Of a DNA stretch of 32,257 nucleotides, positions 15,012 through 23,804 are shown piece after piece. The translations under genes and the position numbers were made by a program. Within the stretch, counting starts at the first letter, position 1. The number at the start of each line of letters is the position of its first letter. This stretch comes from a virus. The stretch lies in the IMG/VR virus record IMGVR_UViG_3300042569_001437, positions 1 through 32,257 of that record; one strand, given 5' to 3'. The notes under the pieces were generated by a model. That model worked only from the letters and a program-made list of their open reading frames with translations, was not told where the DNA came from and ran no database searches.

Positions 15012-15034
15012 GGGCCGGGCGATATGCCCGGCCC
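15012..15034 (-). terminator. Hairpin between capsid and tail genes (possible attenuator)
   Basis: A perfect 9-bp stem, GGGCCGGGC / GCCCGGCCC, with a 5-nt loop, lies 7 nt past the stop of the decoration gene. It has no following U-run on either strand. As it comes after the capsid genes it may reduce downstream transcription or protect the 3' end of the capsid mRNA. This is the only clear intergenic hairpin inside the 23-kb late operon. Confidence 0.5.
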
Positions 15035-15040
15035 GTCCCG

Positions 15041-15541
15041 TTAGATCGTCACGCCAACGGCGGGATAGTTAAGCATGGCCGGAGCCAAGCCTTGCGAAGC
15101 CGCGCGGGCCGTGGTCAGGGCGATGCCAAGCACGTCCTTGGAACCTGCCGTGCCATCATCATCAAGCGCGCCAGCGGTCGCCGTGGTGTTCAAGCGCACG
15201 TTGGCAGCCGCAGAGGCCAGAACCTGCAAATTCGCCGGCCCTTTGATCTGCACCCAACCGTAAGAGTTGGCGGCAATATCAACCGCCGGCACGCCAACCA
15301 AAAGCCCGCGAAGGCCCGTGGTTGTGGTCATGTGCGCCACAGTATGGGTAACGCTGATAACGCAAGCGAAAGTCGCAGTGACCGCCGCGGAAGCCTGGAC
15401 GTAAATCCATTCCGTGCCGTTATTGCCAACGGCGCGAGTGCCAACGGCAAAAGGCGGCGCCGGATATTCCAGCGAGGTCGTTGTGACCGCATTGGTATCA
15501 AGTACCGCAGCGCCCAACATATTGGAGATAGAAAAAGACAT
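15041..15541 (-). CDS. Head decoration/stabilisation-type protein
   Basis: This 166-aa protein is Thr/Ala/Val-rich with an all-beta look and has repeated strands such as WIYVQASAAVTATFACVISV and GWVQIKGPANLQVLASAAANV. These are typical of phage capsid cement proteins or beta-tulip decoration proteins. It is encoded 15 nt downstream of the major capsid gene. A very strong ribosome binding site (GGAGGATAACAGA) precedes its ATG, consistent with high expression. Assignment is by fold impression and neighbourhood. Confidence 0.65.
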   Translation of the reverse strand: MSFSISNMLGAAVLDTNAVTTTSLEYPAPPFAVGTRAVGNNGTEWIYVQASAAVTATFACVISVTHTVAHMTTTTGLRGLLVGVPAVDIAANSYGWVQIKGPANLQVLASAAANVRLNTTATAGALDDDGTAGSKDVLGIALTTARAASQGLAPAMLNYPAVGVTI

Positions 15542-15556
15542 TCTGTTATCCTCCGA

Positions 15557-16564
15557 TTAAGCGCGCAACACGCCCTGAAGGCGCGCGTTGCTAAGGGTCA
15601 TGTTGCCGGCCCAGCCGATCAGCTTCACCATGGCGTCCTGGTTCACGCTGAAACGGTCAGGATCAAGCGGGACCATGTTGCGGTCGCTGTGCGGGCGGTA
15701 ATGGACGTAATTCGTATTCAGGAAATACATCCGATCCACCGGCGCACCACCAATCCCACCGGGATCAGTGCTGAAGCCCTGGAAACCACCGTCAAGCACA
15801 ACGTCAATGCTGCGGCCTGCGCCATAATATTTTAAGCCAGTGAAACCGGCACCGGCTTGCTGGTCATCCGTCACGCGCTGGATGGCTTGCAGGCTTTCCA
15901 GATACAGGCGGAAGTAGTTATTGTCCGCCACGATCAGGTCCGGCCCATCATTGCCGCGCACAAGCTGAAGCGCCACGCGGTTCATGTAGGACTGGATGTT
16001 CGCGCTGGTCGCAGCCGCGCCGCCGTCAGAGACGGAAGAGAAGCTGATATTGCGCCAGAACTGCCAGGTGCCGCGATCAATACCGCCAATGGTGCCGGAA
16101 CCCGGCGAGTTGGCAATAAGCGCTTGCAGGCCGGTAATCTGACCGGAAGCGGTCCCGTCCGAGTAAATATCGGCGGAAATGCTGTTCATAAAAGTGCGCT
16201 CGGCATTGCCGATGCGGCTTTCGAGAAGGTCAATTACCTGAGACTTGCCGCTGTTTTGCAGCATCTCAAGGCCAGAAATCGAAACCGCCACCGCCGCCTG
16301 GCGGATCGGGAACTCTGCCGCCGTCATCACGTCAGACGGCTGAATGTTCAGCACCTCGTAACCGGAATACCGGCGATAGGTGCCGTTCATGGCATATTCG
16401 ATTTCCTGCACAATCGACCTGCCACCGGAGAAAGACTTGGTCTTTCCTTTGGCGCGCAAGCGATTAAGCAGGGCGTTGTTGCGGGTCACGTTGTCGGCAA
16501 GCTTGCCGGAACGATTGCGGAGCGTAGTCGTCACGATCTCATTAAGGCCGGGAGAAATGGCCAT
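15557..16564 (-). CDS. Major capsid protein
   Basis: This 335-aa protein forms the shell. Features seen in capsid proteins of this phage type include the early ITTTLRNRSGKLADNVTRNN-like helix, an E-loop-like KTKSFSGGRSIVQEIEY, long spine-helix-type segments (ESRIGNAERTFMNSISADIY) and the late DRMYFLNTNYVHYRPH and GWAGNMTLSNARLQGVL. It follows the scaffold gene and precedes a decoration-type gene, with a strong ribosome binding site (TAGGAGATAACCC). An HK97 fold is assumed from the family. Confidence 0.85.
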   Translation of the reverse strand: MAISPGLNEIVTTTLRNRSGKLADNVTRNNALLNRLRAKGKTKSFSGGRSIVQEIEYAMNGTYRRYSGYEVLNIQPSDVMTAAEFPIRQAAVAVSISGLEMLQNSGKSQVIDLLESRIGNAERTFMNSISADIYSDGTASGQITGLQALIANSPGSGTIGGIDRGTWQFWRNISFSSVSDGGAAATSANIQSYMNRVALQLVRGNDGPDLIVADNNYFRLYLESLQAIQRVTDDQQAGAGFTGLKYYGAGRSIDVVLDGGFQGFSTDPGGIGGAPVDRMYFLNTNYVHYRPHSDRNMVPLDPDRFSVNQDAMVKLIGWAGNMTLSNARLQGVLRA

Positions 16565-16574
16565 GGGTTATCTC

Positions 16575-17603
16575 CTAAAAGGAAGCGCTAGACCAATTGC
16601 GCTCAAGCTCGTCGCGCAGGCTACCGGCGGGCGTTGCATTGGGGGCCATGCTCGGATTGCTTTTAACGCTCACAGCACGCTTGCGCGCATCCTCTGCCGC
16701 CTTGCGGGCGTCGGCCTCACGCTTGGCATCTTCTGCCTTGCGCTGGTTTGCCAGGATACGCTCGCGCAGGTCGGGACGTGCCCAAACCGCCATGTCATAG
16801 GCATCCTTCAAAGACTTGGCTTCGCCAGCCTGTAGAAGATTGCCCATGGTAATGCGCACTTGCTCAAAGTGCGGATAAGCCGCCGCGCCATCAGCCGTTT
16901 TCGTTTCTGCGAAATCGGAAATGATGCGTTGCTGGTCCGCCATTGTGGCGTCGTGCTGCGCGCGTTGCTGTTGCGTCAAATAGCCCCGTAGCGTCGCCAA
17001 TTCCTGTTGCATTTGCCCCAGAGGATCAGCCGAGTATTGCGGTGCTTGTGCGCCATTGGGGGGCGCGAGGGTTGCGGGGTCCACACCATAGGAACGGGCA
17101 AGCTGGCGCAGGGCCTCGACCGGGTTTTCGTCTAGCGCGCGCTGGGCTTCAAACAGGACTTTTACCGCCTGTTCGGGCGCCATGCCTCGCCGCGAGATTT
17201 CCGATTGATAGGCTCTCACCACTTCCTGCACCGGATCGGGTGCGGTTGTGCCCTGCGCTTGCTTGCCAATGGTAATGCGCCCAGCGTCCAAGTCCGCCCG
17301 AAAGGCGTCTTGTGCAGCTTTAGAAAGGCGATCCCAGGCTATGCTTGCGTCGGACGGCCAGCCTTCGGGCGGTGCAACCTTTGCGGTGCTGTCGCCTTCT
17401 GTCTGACGGGCTTCGTCCTTGGTTCCTTCCGCCAAGGGCGCTTGGCCTTCGGCGGATTGTTCATCGGCGGGCGCGGCGTCATCGCGCGGCGGCTCCGCTT
17501 CTTTGGTATCGGCGGGCGCTTCATTGCCCGCAATGCTGTCAAACGCGGCGTCAAGATCGGCGCGCAGATCATCGGCAGGAGCTGCTTCTATGGCTTCAGA
17601 CAT
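16575..17603 (-). CDS. Capsid scaffolding protein
   Basis: This 342-aa, highly charged helical protein has an acidic, disordered N-terminal third (Ala/Asp/Glu/Pro). A middle block contains PPEGWPSDASIAWDRLSKAAQ and a Gln-rich coiled coil (about residues 195-230). The C-terminus is basic and Ala/Lys/Arg-rich (READARKAAEDARKRAVSV) and could contact the capsid protein. Such EGWP...W...L motifs and composition are typical of podovirus scaffolds. It lies immediately upstream of the capsid gene. No protease signature was seen, so it probably exits the prohead intact. Confidence 0.8.
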   Translation of the reverse strand: MSEAIEAAPADDLRADLDAAFDSIAGNEAPADTKEAEPPRDDAAPADEQSAEGQAPLAEGTKDEARQTEGDSTAKVAPPEGWPSDASIAWDRLSKAAQDAFRADLDAGRITIGKQAQGTTAPDPVQEVVRAYQSEISRRGMAPEQAVKVLFEAQRALDENPVEALRQLARSYGVDPATLAPPNGAQAPQYSADPLGQMQQELATLRGYLTQQQRAQHDATMADQQRIISDFAETKTADGAAAYPHFEQVRITMGNLLQAGEAKSLKDAYDMAVWARPDLRERILANQRKAEDAKREADARKAAEDARKRAVSVKSNPSMAPNATPAGSLRDELERNWSSASF

Positions 17604-17880
17604 TGGCCCGGCCTACCTGAAACCCGTCAGCCATGTATAAAGCGGCCTCAATAACTTGGCTTGGATTTTCAGCCCGAAACCAAGGAGTATTCATCAAACT
17701 GCCAGCGTCCAACAAAAGAACGGGCGTTTTATTCGGGGCGACAATCACCATCTCTTGATGATGTGTGGCCGCAAAACCCTTTTTCTCTAGGGCGTCAACA
17801 ATCTGACGAATGACCGCTAAACGCGCATCATCGGCAGGCGCTGCATTAGCAGCCCCGCTTTCCGAAAACGTCATGCTCAT
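17596..17880 (-). CDS. Small head-module protein, unknown
   Basis: This 94-aa protein has an alpha/beta pattern: an N-terminal polar tail, helix RLAVIRQIVDALEKKGF, strand QEMVIVAP and a C-terminal helix with PSQVIEAALYMADGF. There is no membrane segment or metal motif. It overlaps the scaffold gene by 8 nt and has a clear AAAGGAAA ribosome binding site before the ATG at 17880. Function is not recognised. Confidence 0.6.
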   Translation of the reverse strand: MSMTFSESGAANAAPADDARLAVIRQIVDALEKKGFAATHHQEMVIVAPNKTPVLLLDAGSLMNTPWFRAENPSQVIEAALYMADGFQVGRANV

Positions 17881-17886
17881 TTTCCT

Positions 17887-18234
17887 TTAGGTGAAAAGTC
17901 TTGTTTCCACGCTCGCCCCGTCAAGAGTGCCGGCACTTTCGACCGGCGGCGGCGTGTAGCCCTGTTCGAGCATCTGGTAAGCCTGCGCCACGTCATGCGC
18001 GACACCGTTTGGCGCGGGCGCAGTCATGGCCGGCGCGTCATTGCCGACTTCCGTTAAGCCATGGTCGCGCGTGACGCGGCGGAAGGCGCTTTTGCTGTCC
18101 ATCATCTCGCCCGTGGCGGGATGAAAGCAAGCCTTCATTCCGTCGGTCACAATGTAAGGCCCGACACGCGGGGCGCGCTTGGCGTTTGTCACGTCGCGCC
18201 ATTCGCCGCCGTGCCAGATGAATTTGCGTTTCAT
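17887..18234 (-). CDS. Small phage protein with TRDHGLTEVGND motif
   Basis: This 115-aa protein opens with MKRKFIWHGGEWRDV, then VGPYIVTDGMKACFHPATGEMMDSKSAFR (residues 26-54) and TRDHGLTEVGND (55-66). It ends with a Pro/Ala-rich linker and helix. The H-P-x-TG and TRDHG...VGND pieces look like a small structural motif reported in head-region proteins of many phages, but I cannot name the function. It is in the same tight operon as scaffold and capsid. Confidence 0.65.
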   Translation of the reverse strand: MKRKFIWHGGEWRDVTNAKRAPRVGPYIVTDGMKACFHPATGEMMDSKSAFRRVTRDHGLTEVGNDAPAMTAPAPNGVAHDVAQAYQMLEQGYTPPPVESAGTLDGASVETRLFT

Positions 18235-18235
18235 G

Positions 18236-19048
18236 TCACCCTATCAGCATCAGCACGGTTTCATCATCATCAGCGTCGGCTTCCGCCCTCGCCTGAATGG
18301 CCGCGATGCGTGTTACTACCCGCTCAATCTGCGCCAGCGTTTCGGCCTGCCGGGCCAGGTCGCGCAGCTTTTGCACTTCCGCCCGGTAAGGCTCTGGCGC
18401 CGCTTGCGCGGCCTCTGCAATGGCTTCCCGCACATCGGCGCGGGTTTCTGCCGCTGGTTCATCCACAAGCCCCAGGGCCGCGTCGTATGCGTCCTCTAGG
18501 GCGCTTCTGAATGCGTCTTGCTCGTCGCGCTGCTTATCGCGGCGCTGCACCGCCAATTCAGACAGGCGCTTGTGACGCTTTCGGTCCTCTTTGGTATAGA
18601 ACCCACCGCGCGTTTGCTCGCCTGCCTCGGGCGTGGCGGTTGCCGAAGCCGTGAACGTGAGCGTTGTCGCGCCGGAAACAATACTTGCGCCAACCAGCGC
18701 GCCCGATAGGGCAAACGTGAGCGATGTCGAACCGGCTATATCGCCGCTGGCACTGCCTGATCCGGTTAGGTCGCCCGCCGTGGTAAACGTGACGGTAGAA
18801 GCCGCTTCAATTACCGCGCCACCAAACGCCGTAGCGCTTGGCGTAAAGGTTATCGAGGTCGCGCCTTCAATGTTGGCGCCCGCGCCGCCGGACCCGGTAA
18901 GGTCTGCCGCCGTGGTAAAGGTTAGCGATGATGCGCCGGTAAGCGCGCCGTCGCCAAGCAACGCACCGGCTGGCGTAAATGTAAGCGCAGCCTGACCGGC
19001 TATAAATCCGCCCGCCCCGCCAGACTGAAGGAGCGTTAGCAGCGTCAT
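18236..19048 (-). CDS. Beta-repeat virion protein with helical tail
   Basis: This 270-aa protein falls into two parts. Residues 10-145 contain about six imperfect repeats of about 20-24 residues built on the pattern (G/A)(A/S)(T/S)(S/T)(L/I/V)TFT...(A/S)(G/A). Each has an LTFT/ITFT/VTFT strand and a Gly-rich turn, as in a beta-solenoid or a repeated surface domain. Residues 150-270 are charged and helical (TKEDRKRHKRLSELAVQRRDKQRDEQ), with coiled-coil character at the C-terminus. The repeats suggest an exposed head or whisker fibre. The gene lies in the capsid module rather than the tail, which is unusual for a receptor-binding protein. Confidence 0.6.
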   Translation of the reverse strand: MTLLTLLQSGGAGGFIAGQAALTFTPAGALLGDGALTGASSLTFTTAADLTGSGGAGANIEGATSITFTPSATAFGGAVIEAASTVTFTTAGDLTGSGSASGDIAGSTSLTFALSGALVGASIVSGATTLTFTASATATPEAGEQTRGGFYTKEDRKRHKRLSELAVQRRDKQRDEQDAFRSALEDAYDAALGLVDEPAAETRADVREAIAEAAQAAPEPYRAEVQKLRDLARQAETLAQIERVVTRIAAIQARAEADADDDETVLMLIG

Positions 19049-19053
19049 AGGAT

Positions 19054-19224
19054 TTACTCGCTAGGCGGCGAAAGCTGCTCGTTTAACAGGGCTTGGGTCT
19101 GGTTGATCTCGATCTCAACTTCCTGCGCCTGCTGCAATTCATTCAGCCTCTCAAGTGACCCCTTCAGGGTGACAAGGCTGTTGATCTTTGCCTCAAGCAT
19201 GGCGATCAATTCTTCTTTGTCCAT
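19054..19224 (-). CDS. 56-aa coiled-coil protein
   Basis: This small gene has its ATG 2 nt beyond the upstream stop, a GCAGGTGAT ribosome binding site, and a stop at 19054-19056, 5 nt before the next start. The product is one continuous charged helix with heptads (LIAMLEAKINSLVTLKGSLE followed by RLNELQQAQEVEIEI) and a short Pro-containing tail. It lies between the Kelch-like and beta-repeat virion genes and may be a small structural or chaperone protein for them. No family is recognised. Confidence 0.7.
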   Translation of the reverse strand: MDKEELIAMLEAKINSLVTLKGSLERLNELQQAQEVEIEINQTQALLNEQLSPPSE

Positions 19225-19226
19225 GA

Positions 19227-20657
19227 CTAGATCACCTGCTGTCTGAGATGGATGTTGAGCGTATTCAGAACCATGTGGATGTAGTAGATTTCCGTAGCGC
19301 CATCTTTATAGACCACATCAAACGCGGTATCGCCAACCACGGCGGTGCTTTGGGGATAAAGCATCATCCCCCACGGAAACATCTCCGACCGGGCAAAATC
19401 ATACGCATACCAGCGGCCAATCTGGTCTTTTTGGATATACAAAATGCCCTTAACCAGCGCATATTTGGTGCCGGTGCTGAGTGTGTCGGCATTGGGCGAG
19501 TAGGTGATGGTCGCCCAGGTATTGCCCGCGATGTCGTAGCGATGTAGGTTTACAGTATTGCCCCCCTGGAACGAGTAGATATAGCGCCCGTTCAGGATGG
19601 CGCTCTCGTTGTTCCAATCGCTTTCTGGGACTGAATGCACCCAATGCCCGGACATCCCAGCTTGAGGTGCGGCCGCCCGCGCCGCTATCGGGGATAGCGT
19701 TGACCATGTGTTTGCCGTGATGTCATAGCGATACATTGTAACGGCGTTGTTGCCGATGTAGTAAAGGAAATTGTCGTTTCCCTCGATTGCGTAGGTGCTG
19801 GTAGCGTCGGGGTTTGTGGTCCAAGTGGCGACAGTCAACGTGTCCGCCGTGTTGGCGGTGATGGTCCTAATTTGGCCTGCGCCCGTGCCACCCGTAATGC
19901 GAACCTGCGAATTGATCCATTGCGATGCGGTCCAAGTCTTGCCCGTTTGCGTCATTGTGGTGCTTGTAGCGCTGGTCGCGGTGCCGGTGGCGAAGCTTTT
20001 GAAATTATCATCAACAATCGAAGGTGTGGAAATAAGCTTTCCGTCAGTGCCTAAAGAAGCGGGCAGGCCCGTTTGAGTAAGCGTTGTCCACGTGTTGGTG
20101 GCAAAGTCATAGACGCGGAAAGACGCTGTCGTTAAACTGCCCGCGCCCACCACATACCAGCGCGGCGTCAGCAGGCGATATACCGTCGAAGCGGTGAAGG
20201 CGCTGGCCTGCACCGGAACAGTAATAACCGCATTCGCGGCAATCGTGTTGGAAGAAATCGTAATTACGGCGCCCGCATTTGGGCCTGACAGGATGTGAAC
20301 CTTGTAGCCGCGCAAATCGCGCGCAAGGGTTTGGTTGGTGATGATCGTGGTTGTGCTGCCGCCTGTCGCGGTCAATGAAGCTGCACCAACCGTCGAGCCT
20401 GTTGACCACGCGCCTGCCACCCCAGCCGCGCCCGCGCCAAACGTACCGGCCAAGCCCGGCGAGGTAATAGGTATCCATCCATCCTCGAAGGGATTATAGA
20501 TAAAGGCTTCGGTGTTGCTGCGAACGCAAAGTTGCTGCTGTCTAAAATGGCGCGATGAAGCGATAAAGGTTCCGTTCTGCGTGGTGCTGGGCAGAATAGC
20601 GCAAAATTCCCACCGCTTTAGATCAAGAATTTTTCGATTGCCGTTTGTGGTTGCCAT
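19227..20657 (-). CDS. Kelch-like beta-propeller virion protein
   Basis: This 476-aa protein carries repeated Kelch-type blades: RVYDFATNTWTTLTQTGLPA (about residues 183-202), RYDITANTWSTLSPI (about 316-330) and RYDIAGNTWATITYSP (about 377-392). Each has the Y-D--(T/G)NTW signature after a hydrophobic strand. N-terminal and central inserts (about 100-150 and 235-290) are Thr/Ala-rich and repeated (GPNAGAVITISSNT versus GTGAGQIRTITANT). It is probably a surface-exposed head or tail protein; carbohydrate or protein binding is possible. It is flanked by other virion genes. Confidence 0.75.
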   Translation of the reverse strand: MATTNGNRKILDLKRWEFCAILPSTTQNGTFIASSRHFRQQQLCVRSNTEAFIYNPFEDGWIPITSPGLAGTFGAGAAGVAGAWSTGSTVGAASLTATGGSTTTIITNQTLARDLRGYKVHILSGPNAGAVITISSNTIAANAVITVPVQASAFTASTVYRLLTPRWYVVGAGSLTTASFRVYDFATNTWTTLTQTGLPASLGTDGKLISTPSIVDDNFKSFATGTATSATSTTMTQTGKTWTASQWINSQVRITGGTGAGQIRTITANTADTLTVATWTTNPDATSTYAIEGNDNFLYYIGNNAVTMYRYDITANTWSTLSPIAARAAAPQAGMSGHWVHSVPESDWNNESAILNGRYIYSFQGGNTVNLHRYDIAGNTWATITYSPNADTLSTGTKYALVKGILYIQKDQIGRWYAYDFARSEMFPWGMMLYPQSTAVVGDTAFDVVYKDGATEIYYIHMVLNTLNIHLRQQVI

Positions 20658-20658
20658 C

Positions 20659-21093
20659 TTAGCTCACCGTAATGTTGCGGCGGAGGTTGTCCACCTGAAG
20701 GTGCATTAGCGCGGGAATTTGATCGTTTGACGCAAAGCCGCCCATCTGCGCTTGATTGGTCAGGGTCGCCAAAGATTGACCGCCAGCCAAAGAAGCCGTC
20801 ATTTGCAATTGCCCGGCGGTCCCCTGACGCGCCTCAAAGATCGGCTGGCCAAGCGCATTCGGAAGCGCGAAGCCGATGGTTTTGGTCAGGGCAGCAATCG
20901 CAATCCGCATGGCCTCGATTGCTTCAATCAATTCGCCATATGCGGCAACCGGAAGCGGCGTGGTTGCCGAAGCGTCCACCGCCTCGCCGTCCGCACCGAC
21001 GCTGATCTTGACCCGCTGATGCAGATTGCCGCCGACATTATCAGCCGCGATTGTCGCCCCGCTGCCGGGCGTATAGCCAATATTATCAGACAT
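20659..21093 (-). CDS. Small virion protein with GADGEAVDAS motif
   Basis: This 144-aa protein has VKISVGADGEAVDASATTPLPV (about residues 29-50) and a helical middle (ELIEAIEAMRIAIAALTK), with an extended end VDNLRRNITVS. The V-GADGxAVD pattern is common in small phage head or tail proteins near portal genes. It is joined to the gp80-like gene by a TGATG overlap and lies 1 nt before the propeller gene. The exact role is unknown. Confidence 0.65.
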   Translation of the reverse strand: MSDNIGYTPGSGATIAADNVGGNLHQRVKISVGADGEAVDASATTPLPVAAYGELIEAIEAMRIAIAALTKTIGFALPNALGQPIFEARQGTAGQLQMTASLAGGQSLATLTNQAQMGGFASNDQIPALMHLQVDNLRRNITVS

Positions 21094-21539
21094 CAGTCAA
21101 CGTCCACATCAAGCGCGCCAATGGCGAAGGTCTGCGTGGCGTTTGAACTTGTCGTGACAGAAATCGAAGCGGTCAAAGCGCCCTTGAAAAGCAAGTTTCC
21201 CGCGCCGCTTGACGCCGTTCCAATGCCAAAATGCGTAAGGGTCGCGCTGCCTGCCGTGCAAGGCCCAAACGCCACCGCCGCCGCGTTTGATGCGTTGTTG
21301 CCCGATACCGTCCAGCCAGAACCAGAACGGGCAACAGCCTGACGCGCATAGCCGGTATAGGCAGCCTCACTGGTATTCTGCGCCCCAGCCTCGCCGGGGT
21401 CCGCCGTGTGTAATGACACATACAATGAACCTGCCGTAGTCGATCCGCGCAAACCCGTCGCATCGCCAATGTTGGCAATGTCAGCATTTTGGAAAATATG
21501 CTGCAAAAGGCTTGTCTCAAAGGCATTGGTTGCTGACAT
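21093..21539 (-). CDS. gp80-like virion/tail fibre-associated protein
   Basis: This 148-aa protein is a good match to a widespread phage family: FETSLLQHIFQNADIANIGD, then GLRGSTTAGSLYVSLHTADPG, EAAYTGYARQAVARS and a Thr/Ala-rich beta end. In that family the LHTADPG...YTGYAR core is diagnostic, and members are usually annotated as phage tail fibre or gp80-like. Here it lies directly after the portal gene. Expressed with the head genes, it may be a minor head or fibre component. Confidence 0.8.
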   Translation of the reverse strand: MSATNAFETSLLQHIFQNADIANIGDATGLRGSTTAGSLYVSLHTADPGEAGAQNTSEAAYTGYARQAVARSGSGWTVSGNNASNAAAVAFGPCTAGSATLTHFGIGTASSGAGNLLFKGALTASISVTTSSNATQTFAIGALDVDVD

Positions 21540-21551
21540 GGGATTTCCCGA

Positions 21552-23795
21552 TCAATTCAAGACGGTTTCGACGCCCATGGCGCGGCCATCAGGGCCTCGC
21601 ACCACGCGCTTAGGTGCTGACATGGTTTGGGCAATCTGCGCCAGCGCCTGCATTTGGACTTGCGCCGCGTCGGTTTGCTGTTGCTGCATCGCTTGCAGGC
21701 TCTGCCCCAATGCGGCCAAGGCCGCTGCCAATTCGCGCATGTTTTCCTCGTTTTCGCTCATTAAGGCTTCACGCTCGGACACCATCGCATCCTTGCGGCC
21801 TTCGGCCCTCGCCGCTTGGCCATCCTGCAAACGCTGCGCCTCAAGGTTTGCGTTCTGCGCCATCTCGGCCTCGCGCAAGCCCATCTCGCGCGCTTTCAAT
21901 TCCGCGTTGAACGTCAACTCTTGCTCGCGCAAAGCCAACTCACGCGCCTTGAAATCGCCTTCCATGGCAAGACGCTGTTCATCAGCCTGCGCCTTCAGTA
22001 TCGCCGGGTCAGGCGCTTGCTGTTGCGGCTGCTGCGCCATCTGTTGCGCGCGTTGCTCTAGCGCCTGGAATGACGCTTCGATAGACCCTTCCAACTGCCG
22101 CCCGGCCCGGAAGCGCCGCGCAAGGAATACCGCGCCCTGCCCAATCACCGGCAGAAGCTCCGGCGCTTGCTGCGCCATGGGCAGGCTAGACGCCATGTAA
22201 TTGCCCATCGCGGTCAGGAACTCAGTCGCGGCCTGCTTATCGGCGGTTTCATCAACCGCAATCGTGCTGTCCGTCTCGATGTCAATGCGGAAACTCCGCA
22301 TCCGATCATTACGCAATAGCTGCACCGCCGGCATGAAATTCTGCTGAAACTCTGGCGCCTGTTCTGCTAGGCCAGACATCAGCGCAATCGTTTGCGGCTG
22401 GAAATGCTCGGAAATGATCTCCGCCGTCATGGCGATCAAATCACGCGCAAACCGCGCCACCTCGGACTGTTGCTCCTGCAACCGCAGGGCCGCAAATTGC
22501 CCCTTGATCTGCTGCGCCGTGGCGGTTTCTGACGGAGCAGAATAGCCCCGCACAATGTCAGAAATGCCCGTGATCTCGTAAATTTGCGCCTTCAAGGTCT
22601 GCTCGCGCGCCGTCAATTCGCGGATCGTGGCGATAATGCCATCCAGCGGCACGAAATCCATAACGCCGCGCAGCCCGCCCTTTTCAGAAAAAGCGGCCCA
22701 GGTATTCACCGGGATCAACTGGTTATCGCTTGCCTCGGAAAACAACCGGCCAACACTCGCGTCCTGCGATGCGTCATAAACACCGGCAACGCGGCAGGCT
22801 TCCGTCAGCATGGAAAGGCGCAGCGTTACGCTATCCAAGTCGTCAGCCTGATCCTTATACATCAGATAGTCGGGGATCGGGATTAGGCTGTCTGTGGTGA
22901 CGGTCGCAAACATCGGGCGCGGGCACGGAAAGAAATCACGCAAGCGCAGCGGGTCATCGCGCTCGTCAAGCAAGCCTTCATAGCCGCGCGCAAGCCAACA
23001 CACCTTGCGCTCTGCCTTGCTCCAAATCTCAAACACGTCAGCACGGGCGGAAAGCCCATCACGAAAGCGCACCTCGGCAGAATCATTGCCGTTTTTGTCG
23101 GCCCGCTCATTTAAGGGGACCGCGCTGCCAATCTCTTTGCCGAAACGCTCCACCAATTCGGCGCGCGTCATCTGCACCTTGCGGGCAACCCATGACACCT
23201 CGCGCCAAGTCTTGGCCGGGGACATGAGGTAATCTTCCCACGCCACATAGTCATGCGCGACTTCTTCAAACACCAGCGCCTCAGCTGGCGCCTGGGCTTG
23301 CGTTTCCGCCTCATATTCGGCGGCGTCATCCGTCACGCTCACGCCATCGGCTGGCGTCGGGGGCTGCATCTCTTGGAAGTGCGGCACATAGCGCAGCCAA
23401 GCCGTGCCACGCCCGACAATCAACCGATCATCGCGCGCTTGCCGGATCACTTCGTCAAACTGGTCCGAATCCGTGGCGAAAGTGGTAGCGCGTTCCAGCG
23501 TTTCCGCCGCCGCCTTGCCGATAGGGTCAGCATCGCGGAAACGCCGCTCAACCACCGGCTTCGCGCGCCGCGCATAAAGCGCAGGCTTCAGGGTTTCGAC
23601 GTTTGACCAGAAAATATTGATGCGGCGTTGTGTTTTCTGAAGCTCATTCCGGTCGTCGCGGTAGCGCTTCAAGCACTTCTTGGCAGTCTCATGCCAATCG
23701 CGGCACCACTTCTCGGCCTGATCAATCTCGACCAACCAGCGGCGATATTTGCCCTCTGCCGTCTTGTATTCGAGATCGTCCAATTCGATTGACAT
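21552..23795 (-). CDS. Portal protein (SU10-like)
   Basis: This 747-aa protein forms the dodecameric DNA gate. An N-terminal helical region has RYDDDRNELQ-like sequences and INIFWSNVETLKPALYARRAKPVVERR (about residues 59-85). The core contains AHDYVAWEDYLMSPAKTWREVSWVARK and VFEIWSKAERKVCWLARGYEG, and the helical barrel-type region contains EITGISDIVRGYSAPSETATAQQIKGQF. The C-terminal 170 residues are Gln/Glu/Ala-rich coiled coil. These are features of podovirus portals of the SU10/epsilon15 type. The ribosome binding site is weak (GC-rich, no clear SD). Confidence 0.85.
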   Translation of the reverse strand: MSIELDDLEYKTAEGKYRRWLVEIDQAEKWCRDWHETAKKCLKRYRDDRNELQKTQRRINIFWSNVETLKPALYARRAKPVVERRFRDADPIGKAAAETLERATTFATDSDQFDEVIRQARDDRLIVGRGTAWLRYVPHFQEMQPPTPADGVSVTDDAAEYEAETQAQAPAEALVFEEVAHDYVAWEDYLMSPAKTWREVSWVARKVQMTRAELVERFGKEIGSAVPLNERADKNGNDSAEVRFRDGLSARADVFEIWSKAERKVCWLARGYEGLLDERDDPLRLRDFFPCPRPMFATVTTDSLIPIPDYLMYKDQADDLDSVTLRLSMLTEACRVAGVYDASQDASVGRLFSEASDNQLIPVNTWAAFSEKGGLRGVMDFVPLDGIIATIRELTAREQTLKAQIYEITGISDIVRGYSAPSETATAQQIKGQFAALRLQEQQSEVARFARDLIAMTAEIISEHFQPQTIALMSGLAEQAPEFQQNFMPAVQLLRNDRMRSFRIDIETDSTIAVDETADKQAATEFLTAMGNYMASSLPMAQQAPELLPVIGQGAVFLARRFRAGRQLEGSIEASFQALEQRAQQMAQQPQQQAPDPAILKAQADEQRLAMEGDFKARELALREQELTFNAELKAREMGLREAEMAQNANLEAQRLQDGQAARAEGRKDAMVSEREALMSENEENMRELAAALAALGQSLQAMQQQQTDAAQVQMQALAQIAQTMSAPKRVVRGPDGRAMGVETVLN

Positions 23796-23804
23796 GCGCG
23801 CGGC

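Noticed and set aside
14987-16591. Long plus-strand ORFs opposite the capsid genes
   Set aside because: Shadow frames of the decoration and major capsid genes, rich in Arg/His/Ala with no domain.
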